Below are positions 6,232 through 15,229 of a stretch of DNA of 64,000 nt, in pieces. The notes under the pieces are model-generated. The model searched no databases. It worked only from the letters and a program-made list of their open reading frames with translations, and was not told the DNA's origin. The position numbers and the translations under genes were made by a program. Source of the DNA: Alphaproteobacteria bacterium (GTDB lineage Bacteria; Pseudomonadota; Alphaproteobacteria; Micavibrionales; Micavibrionaceae). Each line of letters begins with the position of its first letter. Position 1 is the first letter of the stretch. The DNA lies in NCBI GenBank assembly GCA_030432025.1, contig JAUIIA010000003.1, positions 248,001 through 312,000 on the forward strand, in the 5' to 3' direction.

Positions 6232-8565
6232 ATGCTTTCACGGAATCTCGAACAAACCCTTCATAAAGCCCTTGCCGTCGCGGGGCAGTACCACCACGAA
6301 TACGCTACGCTGGAACATTTGCTCCATGCTCTGACAGATGATCAGGACGCGATGGCGGTATTACGCTCATGCGGTATTTCACTGCCCGATTTGCGCGACC
6401 AGTTGGCGCAATATATCGAGAATGAGCTGACCTACCTGATCAATACTGAAGCGGAAGAATCCAAACCGACCACGGCCTTTCAACGTGTGCTGCAGCGCGC
6501 GGCCATTCACGTGCAGTCCAGCGGACGTGAAGAAGTGACGGGTGCGAATGTGCTGGTTGCGCTGTTCTCCGAACGCGAAAGCCATGCGGTTTTCTTCCTT
6601 CAGGAACAAGACATGACTCGCTTCGATGCGGTGAATTACATTTCCCACGGCATTGCCAAAGTACCGAGTCAGAGCGATACGGGTAAAACCCCGCGCGGCA
6701 CGGACGAAGCCGCCGTGAATGAGATTAAGACGGGCGATGAAGCGCTCGATTCCTACTGCATCAACCTTAATCAAAAAGCGTTGGATGGTAAGATCGATCC
6801 GTTGATTGGCCGTGACAAGGAAATCGACCGCACAATTCAGGTGCTGTGCCGCCGTTCCAAAAATAATCCGATGTATGTCGGTGACCCCGGCGTCGGTAAA
6901 ACTGCAATTGCCGAGGGCCTTGCCAAGCGCATCGTCGAAAAAGAAGTCCCTGAAGTTTTGCATGACGCAACAATTTTCGCGCTGGATATGGGCGCGTTGC
7001 TCGCCGGTACACGTTACCGTGGTGACTTCGAAGAACGTCTGAAAATGGTCCTAAAGGAGCTGGAAGAAATTGACGGCGCTGTACTGTTTATTGACGAAAT
7101 CCACACCATCATCGGCGCGGGCGCAACATCAGGCGGCGCAATGGATGCCTCTAACCTCCTGAAACCTGCCCTGTCGAACGGATCACTGAAATGTATCGGC
7201 TCCACGACCTATAAGGAATTCCGCAACCACTTCGAGAAAGACCGCGCGCTTGTCCGCCGCTTCCAGAAGATCGATGTTGAAGAGCCCAGTATTGAAGATG
7301 CCATCGCAATTCTTATGGGTCTCAAACCCTATTACGAAAAGCACCACACGGTTGAATATACTGAAGAGGCGATCAAGGCCGCTGTCGAGCTGTCTTCTAA
7401 ATATATCGGCGACCGCAAACTCCCCGATAAAGCGATCGACATTATCGACGAAGTCGGCGCCGCGCAGATGCTGGTCCCTGCCGATCAGCGCAAAACCATA
7501 ATCGAGCGTGATGATATCGAAGGAGTAGTTGCCGCCATCGCCCGTATTCCTGCGGCGACGATGAGCAAGGATGACCGCGAATCTCTGCAGAATCTTGAGC
7601 GTGACCTGAAAACTATGGTTTACGATCAGGATAAAGCGATCGATATCCTGGTTGATTCCATCAAAATGGCGCGTGCAGGCTTGCGCGAAGATGAAAAGCC
7701 GATTGGTTCTTACCTCTTTAGCGGTCCGACAGGTGTCGGTAAAACCGAAGTCGCAAGACAATTGGCCAAGACACTGGGTATCGAACTAACCCGTTTTGAC
7801 ATGTCCGAATATATGGAGCGTCATTCCGTCTCCCGCCTGATCGGGACACCGCCGGGCTATGTCGGGTTCGAACAGGGCGGCTTGCTGACAGATAAAATCG
7901 ACCAGCACCCGCATTGTGTATTGCTTCTGGATGAGATTGAAAAAGCCCACCCCGATCTGTTCAACATCCTGTTGCAGGTCATGGATTACGGCAAGCTGAC
8001 CGACAATAACGGTAAGACCGTCGATTTCCGCAATGTCATTCTGATCATGACCACAAACGCAGGCGCGTCCGATCTGGCCAAAACGCCGATCGGTTTCGGT
8101 CGTGAAGTCGGAGACGGTCAGGATTCGTATGATGACAACGAAGCCATCACCAAAACATTCAGCCCCGAATTCAGAAACCGCCTCGATGCGATTGTACCGT
8201 TCCAGAATCTCTCCCATAAAACGGTTGAGAAAGTCGTCGAAAAATTCGTTGCGCAGCTCGAAGGGCAACTGGCGGACAAGAATATCGAGATCGTGCTGTC
8301 GAAGGCGGCGCGTAAATATCTGGCTGAGAAGGGCTATGACCCCGCCATGGGTGCGCGCCCGTTAAGTCGTATCATTCAGGAAAAGGTCAAACGTCCGCTG
8401 GCCGAGGAAATCCTCTTCGGTGATCTGGAAGGCGGCGGTACGGTCAAAGTCGACCTGAAAGATGACGAGATGACGTTCGATATCAAGAAGGGCAATAAAA
8501 AGCCGAAGCCAAAAAGCACAAAAGATAGTGATAGCGACGCGGCCGAAGAAGAGCCCGTTAAATAA
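6232..8565 (+). CDS. clpA: ATP-dependent Clp protease ATP-binding subunit ClpA
   Basis: A 777-residue double-AAA+ unfoldase that feeds proteins to ClpP. Residues 1-145 are the Clp N-domain that binds ClpS. D1 has Walker A 'GDPGVGKTA' (about 217-225) and Walker B 'VLFIDEIHT'. D2 has Walker A 'GPTGVGKTE' (about 497-505), Walker B '[13 protein letters not shown]' and the Clp C-terminal domain. 'TPIGFGRE' near residue 620 carries the IGF/IGL loop that docks into ClpP, so it should work with ClpP and not as a ClpB-type disaggregase. The charged tail after about 755 ('[14 protein letters not shown]') is longer than in E. coli. No clpP is in the window. Confidence 0.96.
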   Translation: MLSRNLEQTLHKALAVAGQYHHEYATLEHLLHALTDDQDAMAVLRSCGISLPDLRDQLAQYIENELTYLINTEAEESKPTTAFQRVLQRAAIHVQSSGREEVTGANVLVALFSERESHAVFFLQEQDMTRFDAVNYISHGIAKVPSQSDTGKTPRGTDEAAVNEIKTGDEALDSYCINLNQKALDGKIDPLIGRDKEIDRTIQVLCRRSKNNPMYVGDPGVGKTAIAEGLAKRIVEKEVPEVLHDATIFALDMGALLAGTRYRGDFEERLKMVLKELEEIDGAVLFIDEIHTIIGAGATSGGAMDASNLLKPALSNGSLKCIGSTTYKEFRNHFEKDRALVRRFQKIDVEEPSIEDAIAILMGLKPYYEKHHTVEYTEEAIKAAVELSSKYIGDRKLPDKAIDIIDEVGAAQMLVPADQRKTIIERDDIEGVVAAIARIPAATMSKDDRESLQNLERDLKTMVYDQDKAIDILVDSIKMARAGLREDEKPIGSYLFSGPTGVGKTEVARQLAKTLGIELTRFDMSEYMERHSVSRLIGTPPGYVGFEQGGLLTDKIDQHPHCVLLLDEIEKAHPDLFNILLQVMDYGKLTDNNGKTVDFRNVILIMTTNAGASDLAKTPIGFGREVGDGQDSYDDNEAITKTFSPEFRNRLDAIVPFQNLSHKTVEKVVEKFVAQLEGQLADKNIEIVLSKAARKYLAEKGYDPAMGARPLSRIIQEKVKRPLAEEILFGDLEGGGTVKVDLKDDEMTFDIKKGNKKPKPKSTKDSDSDAAEEEPVK

Positions 8566-8567
8566 CT

Positions 8568-9353
8568 CTATCTCGCTAACAAAACCTGATAAAACACCCG
8601 CGTGCCCGAAGGCACATTATTTGTAGCATCGTCTGTCGTAAAACAGCCGTTCGGTTTTCCTTTCAGGCTCTCCGAACTGTCAGTTCCGCCATTGTTGTAG
8701 ATTTGTTTGGGCAAAACATATGTGCCCGTGAACTTCGGGTCACCCAAATTCCAGGGTGCAATATCATCTGTGGGAATATCGTCGCCTGGTGTAATTGTTT
8801 GCGTTTTTTCTGCAAGAGCTCTGCATACAGTTTCATTCACATACAAAACCATTAGCGTTAGTTCTGCTGAATTTGAAACATCGTTGCAACTTGATGGTGA
8901 ACTCAGGTTATCCGTGCCGATATTGTAAACACAGCTACCGCTCGTAAAGAACATCTCGCCGTAATATAAATTCCCGCTGTTTGAAGGCTCTAGCCATTCT
9001 TCTGTGGGCTGTATGTATGATAAACCGCCGCCGTCGGGATGAAAAACTTTACATTCATCTCTTGCTACCGGGCTGTGCTCATAGCCACTGACAGTGGAGT
9101 TTTCAAAGCTGATATCTTCATTTTCACATTGGTTCGAAATACGAAGATTTTGAACGGTCTGCCGGATATCCCGCGCATAGGCCAGAATCTCATCTGCCAG
9201 AATACTGGCTTTCTGCTCAGTGATCGCTTCCGCGTTTCCACTGCGCATCATATTAGATACGGCGAAGCTGAGCGCACCGAAAAGCGCGATGGCCACGAGA
9301 ATGATGAACAGGATGTTTCCGGATTCTGGCTGGACTTTATCTTGGTATTTCAT
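8568..9353 (-). CDS. Pseudopilin-like secreted protein, paralogue B
   Basis: This 261-residue protein starts with a short polar leader, then 'SGNILFIILVAIALFGALSFA', the same N-terminal helix pattern as the protein at 2270-3025. A long helix follows ('SILADEILAYARDIRQTVQNL'), then a Cys-containing β-rich region, ending with 'VFYQVLLAR'. I chose ATG 9353 because it gives the same leader length as the paralogue, although AAGGA sits unusually close to it; an in-frame ATG at 9395 is the alternative. The stop lies 2 bp from the clpA stop, convergent. It looks like an exported pilin-fold subunit, but no partner genes are nearby. It diverges from the gene at 9424. Confidence 0.6.
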   Translation of the reverse strand: MKYQDKVQPESGNILFIILVAIALFGALSFAVSNMMRSGNAEAITEQKASILADEILAYARDIRQTVQNLRISNQCENEDISFENSTVSGYEHSPVARDECKVFHPDGGGLSYIQPTEEWLEPSNSGNLYYGEMFFTSGSCVYNIGTDNLSSPSSCNDVSNSAELTLMVLYVNETVCRALAEKTQTITPGDDIPTDDIAPWNLGDPKFTGTYVLPKQIYNNGGTDSSESLKGKPNGCFTTDDATNNVPSGTRVFYQVLLAR

Positions 9354-9423
9354 ATCCTTGAATATATCACCCTTGGTTTTAATTTTCTGCCTCATTCTGG
9401 CTAAAATATGCTTTAATATTCAT

Positions 9424-10275
9424 ATGAGCAATCAAGGCTTTATAAATATTCTTGTCGCCGAAGACAACGAAGTCTCCCGCAATATGATGATGGGCATACT
9501 GCGCGCTCAGGGCTTTAACACGCACGGCGCGGAGAATGGTGACAGCGCGATTAAGGTCACGGAAGAGACCGATATTGATATGGCGCTGGTCGATGTGAAC
9601 ATGTCGCCCACCGGCGGATTCGAGTTCGTGAAACATACGCTGAGCAAGGGTTTAAAGATTCCCGTCGTGATTATTACAGGCGATGATTCAGCGGATTTGT
9701 TGATGGAAGCAAGTTCGCTCGGCATTGCCAAGGTCATGCAAAAGCCGGTTGCCCCCGACCGTTTGATCGAGACGGTTCACCGTATCCTGAAGCGTAAAGG
9801 TTTGAACCCGTCACCGTTGGCGGTGCAGGCCCATAACACGCGCTATACGCCCGAAGAATTGATGGATCAGACGATCGAGCTGGCCAGTGAAAATGCCCGC
9901 ACCGAAAGGGGCGGACCGTTCGCCGCGATTGTCGCTTCAGGCGAAGGACAGGTTCTGGGGACAGGTAAAAGCGGTAAAGCAGCACGCTTTGATCCCACCG
10001 CACATGCGGAGGTAATCGCCATTCGGCAGGCGGTCGAGAAATTGGGCAAGGACGATTTATCGGATTGTATTCTGTATTGTTCCAGCCAGCCGACCCGTAT
10101 CGGGAAGGCCTTGATCGAAAGTGTGGCTATTCCTGAAGTATATTACGGTCTTACGCATGAAGACACGGGCGGAATTTCCGAGCACAAGCAAGTCAAGGAA
10201 GCGGTGTATACGCAGCTTTGCCATGATCAGGCGCTGGAAATGTACAGGACGGCCAAGGCGGATAAGGCCGAATAG
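9424..10275 (+). CDS. Receiver domain fused to a degenerate cytidine/guanine-deaminase-like domain
   Basis: The 283-residue protein joins two domains. Residues 6-125 are a CheY-like receiver with the full phospho-acceptor set: Glu13-Asp14, Asp57, Thr85 and Lys107. Residues 140-275 follow the CMP/dCMP/guanine deaminase fold: 'ELMDQTIELASEN', 'GGPFAAIVAS', the His194-Ala-Glu196 motif, then 'LYCSSQPTRIGKALI' where active enzymes have 'LYxSCEPCPMCxGAI'. Both zinc cysteines of PCxxC are replaced (Thr224, Gly227), so zinc-dependent deamination looks unlikely. The later block 'VYYGLTHEDTGGI' is kept, so the fold seems intact. I infer a phosphorylation-controlled binding or allosteric role. I chose ATG 9424 because the upstream extension lies in the divergent promoter region. 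No histidine kinase is adjacent. Confidence 0.8.
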   Translation: MSNQGFINILVAEDNEVSRNMMMGILRAQGFNTHGAENGDSAIKVTEETDIDMALVDVNMSPTGGFEFVKHTLSKGLKIPVVIITGDDSADLLMEASSLGIAKVMQKPVAPDRLIETVHRILKRKGLNPSPLAVQAHNTRYTPEELMDQTIELASENARTERGGPFAAIVASGEGQVLGTGKSGKAARFDPTAHAEVIAIRQAVEKLGKDDLSDCILYCSSQPTRIGKALIESVAIPEVYYGLTHEDTGGISEHKQVKEAVYTQLCHDQALEMYRTAKADKAE

Positions 10276-10293
10276 CCGTCTTAAAAAACTGTT

Positions 10294-10755
10294 CTAGGCC
10301 AATTCAAAAATCGCATCGATTTCGACAGCAACACCCAGCGGCAGAGACGGCGCACCAACGGCAAAACGTGCATGTTTGCCTTGTGTGCCCATAATTTCCA
10401 CCATCAGATCCGATGCACCGTTCACGACTTTCGGGTGATCCGTGAAATCGGGCGTGCAATTTACAAAAGCGCCGAGCTTTACCAGTTGCTTGATACGGCT
10501 CCAGTCGCCGACGACAGCGGCGTTGGCTTGCGTCAGAATGTTCAGCGCGCAGGCACGGGCGGCATTCATACCGTCTTCGATGGTCAAGTCCTCACCCAGA
10601 CGACCTGTATGCATCTTTTCGCCGTTCAGGAATGGAATCTGACCCGCCACAAAAAGCTGGTTGCCGCTGACCACGTATGGGACGTAATTTGCTGCCGGTG
10701 CGGCTGCCTGCGGTAATTCGTAGCCTAATTCTTGCAATTTTTCGAGAAGTTCCAT
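10294..10755 (-). CDS. RidA/YjgF/Rid family protein
   Basis: A 153-residue protein of the Rid superfamily, trimeric enzymes that hydrolyse reactive enamines/imines released by PLP enzymes or bind small molecules. Visible are the fold blocks 'YVPYVVSGNQLFVAGQIPFLNG', 'MNAARACALNIL', 'IKQLVKLGAFVN', and the conserved end 'ARFAVGAPSLPLGVAVEIDAIFE'. The Arg of the RidA active site ('R(S/T)xVxVxxLP') has the related form 'ARFAVGAPSLP', as in the YjgH/Rid2-like 'RSAVGVxxLP' group, so I keep the family name and not ridA itself. It is cytoplasmic, with normal length. It is convergent with the fusion gene before it, at a 19-bp gap. Confidence 0.9.
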   Translation of the reverse strand: MELLEKLQELGYELPQAAAPAANYVPYVVSGNQLFVAGQIPFLNGEKMHTGRLGEDLTIEDGMNAARACALNILTQANAAVVGDWSRIKQLVKLGAFVNCTPDFTDHPKVVNGASDLMVEIMGTQGKHARFAVGAPSLPLGVAVEIDAIFELA

Positions 10756-10822
10756 AAGTCAGGGGTGTCCTTTTGTTGTTTTCGTGATATTAGTTTCTAT
10801 CGGCTATTTGTAAAGGATAAGC

Positions 10823-11218
10823 ATGGGCCTGTTGAAATTTTTGGGTGTTTTGTCACCTGTCTATATGAATGTATTCGGTGCGTTATCCGGCGGTGAAAAA
10901 GTCGGCGAAGACGCATTGGGTAATCGTTACTATAAAGGCAAGCCGCGCCCCGGTTACAAGCGTGAGCGCCGCTGGGTTATGTACAAGGATCAACCCGAGG
11001 CATCAAGCGTGCCTCCTGAATGGCATGGCTGGCTTCACCACCAGACAGACGCGGTGCCAAGTGATGGCGAGGAAAGCTTCCGCCGCCCGTGGCAAAAACC
11101 GCATCAAGCGAATATGACAGGCACAAACCAAGCTTACCGCCCACCCGGCCACGTGCTGGAAGGCGGGAAACGCGATAAGGCTTATGGTGATTACAAGGCG
11201 TGGACTCCGCCAGAATAA
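10823..11218 (+). CDS. NADH:ubiquinone oxidoreductase NDUFA12-family accessory subunit
   Basis: A 131-residue homologue of the mitochondrial 17.2-kDa complex I subunit (NDUFA12/B17.2), found in alphaproteobacterial complex I. Diagnostic blocks are 'VGEDALGNRYYKGK', 'RRWVMYKDQPEASSVPPEWHGWLHHQTD' (split here by a variable residue or two relative to homologues) and the C-terminal 'YRPPGHVLEGGKRDKAYGDYKAWTPP'. AAAGGA precedes the ATG by 6 nt. It is followed after 17 bp by mlaD and then a DUF2155 gene, a neighbourhood conserved in alphaproteobacteria. It sits on the matrix (cytoplasmic) face of complex I near the joint of the two arms. The main nuo operon is outside the window. Confidence 0.93.
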   Translation: MGLLKFLGVLSPVYMNVFGALSGGEKVGEDALGNRYYKGKPRPGYKRERRWVMYKDQPEASSVPPEWHGWLHHQTDAVPSDGEESFRRPWQKPHQANMTGTNQAYRPPGHVLEGGKRDKAYGDYKAWTPPE

Positions 11219-11235
11219 ATTAAGGGAAAATATCT

Positions 11236-11712
11236 ATGAAGCGCAGTGTAGTTGAAACACTTTTGGGAGCCGTGGTCATTGTCGTGGCCGTCGTCTTTCT
11301 GACATTCAGTTATCGGGTTGCGGGCGTTGGTGCCGTTAGCGACGGATACGAAGTTGTCGCGCATTTCTCCGGCATTGGCGGTCTTCAGGCCGGTGATGAC
11401 GTACAGATCAGCGGTGTCAAAGTCGGTAATGTCAGCCGCGTGGAACTGGACCCTGAAACTTACCTGGCCCGTGTTTTCATTATGGTCGACAGTTCGGTCA
11501 AACTCCCCATTGATACAGCCGCCCTGATCAGTAGCGAAAGCTTACTCGGCGGACGTTTTCTGGCGCTGGAACCCGGTGCGGAAGAAGAGCTACTGGAAAA
11601 TGGCGGCCGCATAGAATACACACAGGCCCCGCAGAATCTGGAACAACTCCTTGGTCAGTTCATCTTCAGTGTTTCTGATGAAGGTGGCAATGACGAGAAT
11701 GCGTCCAACTAA
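11236..11712 (+). CDS. mlaD: MlaD-family (MCE domain) lipid transport protein
   Basis: A 158-residue protein with one N-terminal membrane helix (about residues 7-27), then an MCE domain ('YEVVAHFSGIGGLQAGDDV', 'ISGVKVGNVSRVELDPETYLARVFIMVD', 'IDTAALISSESLLGGRFLALEPG'). MlaD forms a hexameric ring on the periplasmic side of the MlaFEB ABC transporter and carries phospholipids to keep outer-membrane asymmetry. AGGG stands before the ATG. It lies between the NDUFA12 gene and a DUF2155 gene that overlaps its end. mlaE and mlaF are not in the window. Confidence 0.92.
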   Translation: MKRSVVETLLGAVVIVVAVVFLTFSYRVAGVGAVSDGYEVVAHFSGIGGLQAGDDVQISGVKVGNVSRVELDPETYLARVFIMVDSSVKLPIDTAALISSESLLGGRFLALEPGAEEELLENGGRIEYTQAPQNLEQLLGQFIFSVSDEGGNDENASN

Positions 11713-12220
11713 GATGTCAAAAGTCCGCGCGCATATCGGATTGATTGTATTTGCGGCCTTGGCCCTTTCATCTTCCATTGTGTTTGCCCGCGCCAGTATC
11801 GACTACCCGATCGTACAATTACGCTCTCTCGACAAAATAACTGCCCGTACGCAAGTGTTTGAGGCGCAAGTCGGCAAGACGATTAAATTCGGCTCCGTTT
11901 ACATCAAGGTACAGGCCTGCCGTAAGGCCCCTGAACTGGAACAACCGGAATCCGCTGCTTTCCTGCAAATCTGGGAAGTACCGTCGGAAACCGATAACGA
12001 GGAAACCAAGCCCGAATGGATTTTCAGCGGCTGGATGTTTGCATCCTCCCCCGGTCTTTCGGCGATGGACCACCCGATCTACGATGTATGGGTGTTGGAT
12101 TGTTTATCAAATGAAGAAGAACAGACCTCTAGCGAAGAGGCCGAAACCGGTGAGGTGAAAGAAGGCGAAGGTGTTGTCGAAGACACGGAAAGCCCCGAAG
12201 CTTCGGAACTGGAAGAATAA
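11699..12220 (+). CDS. DUF2155 periplasmic protein
   Basis: A 173-residue secreted protein with signal peptide 'HIGLIVFAALALSSSIVFARA'. The domain has the family's pattern: 'FEAQVGKTIKFGSVYIKVQAC', 'AAFLQIWEVP', 'WIFSGWMFASSPGLSAMDHPIYDVWVLDC', with two Cys that may pair. Alphaproteobacterial DUF2155 proteins are encoded next to mlaD/NDUFA12; their function is unknown. The C-terminal 40 residues are very acidic (Glu-rich) and look disordered. The start is uncertain: ATG 11699 overlaps mlaD by 14 bp, and ATG 11714 directly follows the mlaD stop; both keep the signal peptide. Confidence 0.82.
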   Translation: MRPTKMSKVRAHIGLIVFAALALSSSIVFARASIDYPIVQLRSLDKITARTQVFEAQVGKTIKFGSVYIKVQACRKAPELEQPESAAFLQIWEVPSETDNEETKPEWIFSGWMFASSPGLSAMDHPIYDVWVLDCLSNEEEQTSSEEAETGEVKEGEGVVEDTESPEASELEE

Positions 12221-12225
12221 CGCGC

Positions 12226-12903
12226 TTAATTCAGTTCTTTGCGCGCTTCGAAATATTCTGCAATCAAAGCCGCTTCCGACATCCCCTCTAATTTAAAATC
12301 CGCATTCAGCTTTGTCGCAACGCGTAAGCGTTCAATATATGCGCCGTGAGAGACTTCATAGACACCAAACTGCTTGAGGTGCTCATTGACGAATTGCGTA
12401 TCCAACAATGTGTATCCGCCCTTCCACAGACGGGCACATAGATGCACCAACGCAACCTTGCTGGCATTGCTTTCACGACTGAACATACTCTCGCCGAAAA
12501 ACGCGCTACCGACGGATACGCCATACAACCCGCCAACAAGTTTGCCTTTCGTATTTCGGCATTCCACACTGTGTGCGTGGCCGCGTTCATGCAATGTGCA
12601 ATAGGCTTTGATGATCGGTTCGTTAATCCAAGTCTCGGGCCTGTCTTCTCTGAAAGCTGCACATTCCCGCATCACACCTTCAAAATCCGTATCAAAAGAA
12701 ATAGTAAACGTATCGTTTCGTTTTGTGTTTTTACGCACCAGCTTCTTCAAGGATGTGGGAACATGTAGATCGAGAATAGGAAGTTGTCCGCGCTCGTCAG
12801 GACAGATCCAATGCACATACGGGCTGTCCCCATTATAGGCCATGGGGAACAAGCCTTGCTTGTAGGCTTCGATCAATAATTCAGGCGTCAAGACGAGCTG
12901 CAT
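12226..12903 (-). CDS. aat: Leucyl/phenylalanyl-tRNA--protein transferase
   Basis: This 225-residue enzyme adds Leu or Phe from aminoacyl-tRNA to proteins with N-terminal Lys/Arg, creating N-degrons read by ClpS. Family blocks are 'LIEAYKQGLFPMAY', 'DERGQLPI', 'TWINEPIIKAYCTLHERGHAHSVE', 'LVGGLYGVSVGSAFFGESMFS' and 'LLDTQFVNEHLKQFG'. It is cytoplasmic, with normal length. clpS-clpA lie 6 kb away on the other strand. It is the last gene before the DUF2155 gene (convergent, 5-bp gap). A TATAAT element ends only 6 nt before the ATG, suggesting a leaderless transcript. Confidence 0.96.
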   Translation of the reverse strand: MQLVLTPELLIEAYKQGLFPMAYNGDSPYVHWICPDERGQLPILDLHVPTSLKKLVRKNTKRNDTFTISFDTDFEGVMRECAAFREDRPETWINEPIIKAYCTLHERGHAHSVECRNTKGKLVGGLYGVSVGSAFFGESMFSRESNASKVALVHLCARLWKGGYTLLDTQFVNEHLKQFGVYEVSHGAYIERLRVATKLNADFKLEGMSEAALIAEYFEARKELN

Positions 12904-12909
12904 ACCCTT

Positions 12910-12915
12910 ATTATA
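12910..12915 (-). promoter_or_regulatory. Perfect -10 element just before aat
   Basis: On the minus strand TATAAT (12915-12910) ends 6 nt upstream of the aat ATG, so transcription would begin at or next to the start codon. A weak -35 candidate (TCGCAA) is 17 nt upstream. There is no Shine-Dalgarno sequence with proper spacing. Confidence 0.45.
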
Positions 12916-12968
12916 GGGAAATCAGGGCAGAATTGCGATATTTGCGAAAGTGGCGCTGCAGCAAGCGT

Positions 12969-14306
12969 TTAGCGCTCTTTGAGCTGGTTCTCCAACCATT
13001 TGATGGAGTATTCACCGCTGATAAATTCTTCCTGCTGCAAAATCCAGTCATGCAATGGCAGGGTGGTTTTCACACCTTCCACGATGGTCTCGCGGATCGC
13101 GCGACGCAGGCGACGAATACATTCCTCACGGTTACGGCCATGGACGATCAGTTTCCCGATCATGGAATCGTAATATGGCGGAATGGAGTAGCCTGCATAA
13201 ATCGCGGAATCAAAACGAATACCCAAACCACCCGGTGCGTGGAACTGTGTAATCTTACCGGGTGACGGGATGAATGTGTCCGGGTCCTCGGCGTTGATAC
13301 GGATCTCGATCGCATGGCCACGGAAACGCAAAGGACGCTTCATCGTCAATTCTTCACCGGCGGCAACGCGGATTTGCTCGGCGATCAAATCGATACCTGT
13401 GATCATTTCGGTCACGGGATGCTCAACCTGAATACGCGTATTCATTTCCATGAAATAGAACTGCTCGTCCTCATACAGGAACTCGATTGTACCCGCACCG
13501 CGATACCCCATTTCACGAATGGTTTTGGCGGCCAAAGAACCGATTTCCTCGCGTAGCTCATCAGTTAGAACGGGTGAAGGTCCCTCTTCGACAAGCTTCT
13601 GGTGGCGGCGCTGGACCGAGCAATCACGCTCGCCCAAATGAATGGCATTGCCGTGTGTGTCGCCAAAGACCTGAATCTCGATATGTTTCGGGTCTTTAAG
13701 GAATTTCTCTATATAGACGGTGGAATCACCAAAGTTTGCTTCGGCTTCGGTGCGGGCGCGATTGAACAATTCGACGAACTGGTCTTCGCTCTCGACCACT
13801 TGCATCCCTTTACCACCGCCGCCGCTGGCGGCTTTGATAATAACAGGTAGGCCCATATCTTTGGCAATTTTCAGGCCTTCTTCGGCTGTCTCTACGCCGC
13901 CGTCCGAACCCGGAACAACAGGCAGGCCCAGCTCTTTAACAGTCTGTTTAGCGGTGACCTTATCACCCATCTGCTCGATATGTTCAGGCGTCGGGCCGAT
14001 AAAGGCAAAACCGTGCTCTTCGACCATGCGGGCGAATTGCGCGTTCTCTGACAGGAAACCGTAACCGGGGTGAATCGCATCTGCACCTGTTAACGCGGCA
14101 GCGCTCAGGATCGCAGGTATGTTAAGATAGGAATCACGACTTTGCGCAGGACCGATACAGACGGACTCATCCGCCAATCGTACGGCCATAGCATTGGCAT
14201 CCGCAGTCGAGTGCACCGCTACGCTTTCGATACCCATTTCCTTACAGGCACGAATAACGCGCAAAGCAATTTCACCGCGGTTGGCTATCAGGATCTTTTT
14301 AAACAT
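12969..14306 (-). CDS. accC: Acetyl-CoA carboxylase biotin carboxylase subunit
   Basis: This 445-residue ATP-grasp enzyme carboxylates biotin on AccB using bicarbonate and ATP, the first step of fatty acid synthesis. Domains in order: N-terminal preATP-grasp '[18 protein letters not shown]'; ATP-grasp with the Gly-rich loop '[12 protein letters not shown]'; active-site '[15 protein letters not shown]'; C-terminal '[12 protein letters not shown]'. Length is normal. The start lies 5 bp after accB with GAG 8 nt before it. accB-accC form an operon, probably with the genes upstream on this strand. Confidence 0.97.
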   Translation of the reverse strand: MFKKILIANRGEIALRVIRACKEMGIESVAVHSTADANAMAVRLADESVCIGPAQSRDSYLNIPAILSAAALTGADAIHPGYGFLSENAQFARMVEEHGFAFIGPTPEHIEQMGDKVTAKQTVKELGLPVVPGSDGGVETAEEGLKIAKDMGLPVIIKAASGGGGKGMQVVESEDQFVELFNRARTEAEANFGDSTVYIEKFLKDPKHIEIQVFGDTHGNAIHLGERDCSVQRRHQKLVEEGPSPVLTDELREEIGSLAAKTIREMGYRGAGTIEFLYEDEQFYFMEMNTRIQVEHPVTEMITGIDLIAEQIRVAAGEELTMKRPLRFRGHAIEIRINAEDPDTFIPSPGKITQFHAPGGLGIRFDSAIYAGYSIPPYYDSMIGKLIVHGRNREECIRRLRRAIRETIVEGVKTTLPLHDWILQQEEFISGEYSIKWLENQLKER

Positions 14307-14311
14307 TGAAT

Positions 14312-14764
14312 TTACTCGACAACCATCAACACATCGCCGAATTCGACGGGTTGTCCGTTATCAACCAGTATTTGTGTGACGGTTCCGCCTTTTTCAGCCT
14401 TGATCGGGTTCATAACCTTCATGGCTTCGATAATCATGACCGTATCACCGGCCGCTACTGTGTCACCTTTCTTCACGAATGGTGGAGCGCCGGGTTCACC
14501 TTGGAGGTATGCAGTACCCACCATAGGGGATGTCACGGCACCCGGATGTGCGTGCGCAACCGTGTCAGGGGCGCTTGTATTCGCAACTTGTGGCACAGCC
14601 GGATCGGAAGCCATATTCACGCCGGGCGCAGCAGCCGCGACGACAGTACCGCCGCCTTTGCTGACGCGGATGGCTTTATCGCCGTCAGCTACTTCAATCT
14701 CGTTAAGACCTGTTTCATCCAGCAGGTCGGCAAGCTCTTTAATCGCTTTTGAATCGATTTTCAT
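14312..14764 (-). CDS. accB: Acetyl-CoA carboxylase biotin carboxyl carrier protein
   Basis: A 150-residue carrier. The N-terminal helical part (1-60) is followed by an Ala/Pro-rich linker and the biotinyl domain (about 75-150) with '[14 protein letters not shown]', where Lys of AMKVM is biotinylated. It carries carboxyl from AccC to the carboxyltransferase (AccAD, not here). It is upstream of accC in one operon. The sequence just before the ATG has no convincing Shine-Dalgarno. Confidence 0.96.
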   Translation of the reverse strand: MKIDSKAIKELADLLDETGLNEIEVADGDKAIRVSKGGGTVVAAAAPGVNMASDPAVPQVANTSAPDTVAHAHPGAVTSPMVGTAYLQGEPGAPPFVKKGDTVAAGDTVMIIEAMKVMNPIKAEKGGTVTQILVDNGQPVEFGDVLMVVE

Positions 14765-14803
14765 ATGTGAGGAGTCTTTGTTGTTGTTGATCTGTCTTGA
14801 TTA

Positions 14804-15229
14804 CTAAAGTTCTGACAGTATTTCAAGAGCCTGCAGATATCCATCGACACCTTTACCCGCAATGACTTGACTGGCAAGTGGCTCTATGTAGGAAGTATGG
14901 CGGAATCCTTCACGTGTTTTCGGGTCAGAAATATGTACCTCGATTATAGGGATATCCAGCATTTTCAGCGCATCATGGATCGCAACCGATGTATGCGTGT
15001 AGGCGGCGGCATTGATGACGACACCATCGAATTGCCCTCTGGCGGCCTGAATCCAGTCTACGAGTTCGCCCTCATGGTTGGATTGACGAAAATCGATGCT
15101 ATGGCCCAGTTCCTGCGCCTTTTCAATGCATAACCCCTTCACGTCATCCAGTGTTTTATCGCCGTAAATCTCCGGCTCACGCAGACCCAGCATATTCAGG
15201 TTCGGTCCGTTGAGAATCAGTATCTTCAA
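14804..15229 (-). CDS. aroQ: Type II 3-dehydroquinate dehydratase
   Basis: A 141-residue shikimate-pathway enzyme that dehydrates 3-dehydroquinate. Motifs: 'NGPNLNMLGLREPEIYG' with the catalytic Arg/Tyr loop, 'RQSNHEGELVDWIQ', 'VINAAAYTHTSVAIHDAL' and 'IEVHISDPKTREGFRH' with the catalytic His. The start appears to be TTG 15229, which overlaps the stop of the upstream PCu(A)C gene (TTGA), with GGAG 7 nt before it; the next ATG would remove the N-terminal strand. In alphaproteobacteria aroQ commonly precedes accB-accC, as here. Confidence 0.95.
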   Translation of the reverse strand: MKILILNGPNLNMLGLREPEIYGDKTLDDVKGLCIEKAQELGHSIDFRQSNHEGELVDWIQAARGQFDGVVINAAAYTHTSVAIHDALKMLDIPIIEVHISDPKTREGFRHTSYIEPLASQVIAGKGVDGYLQALEILSEL

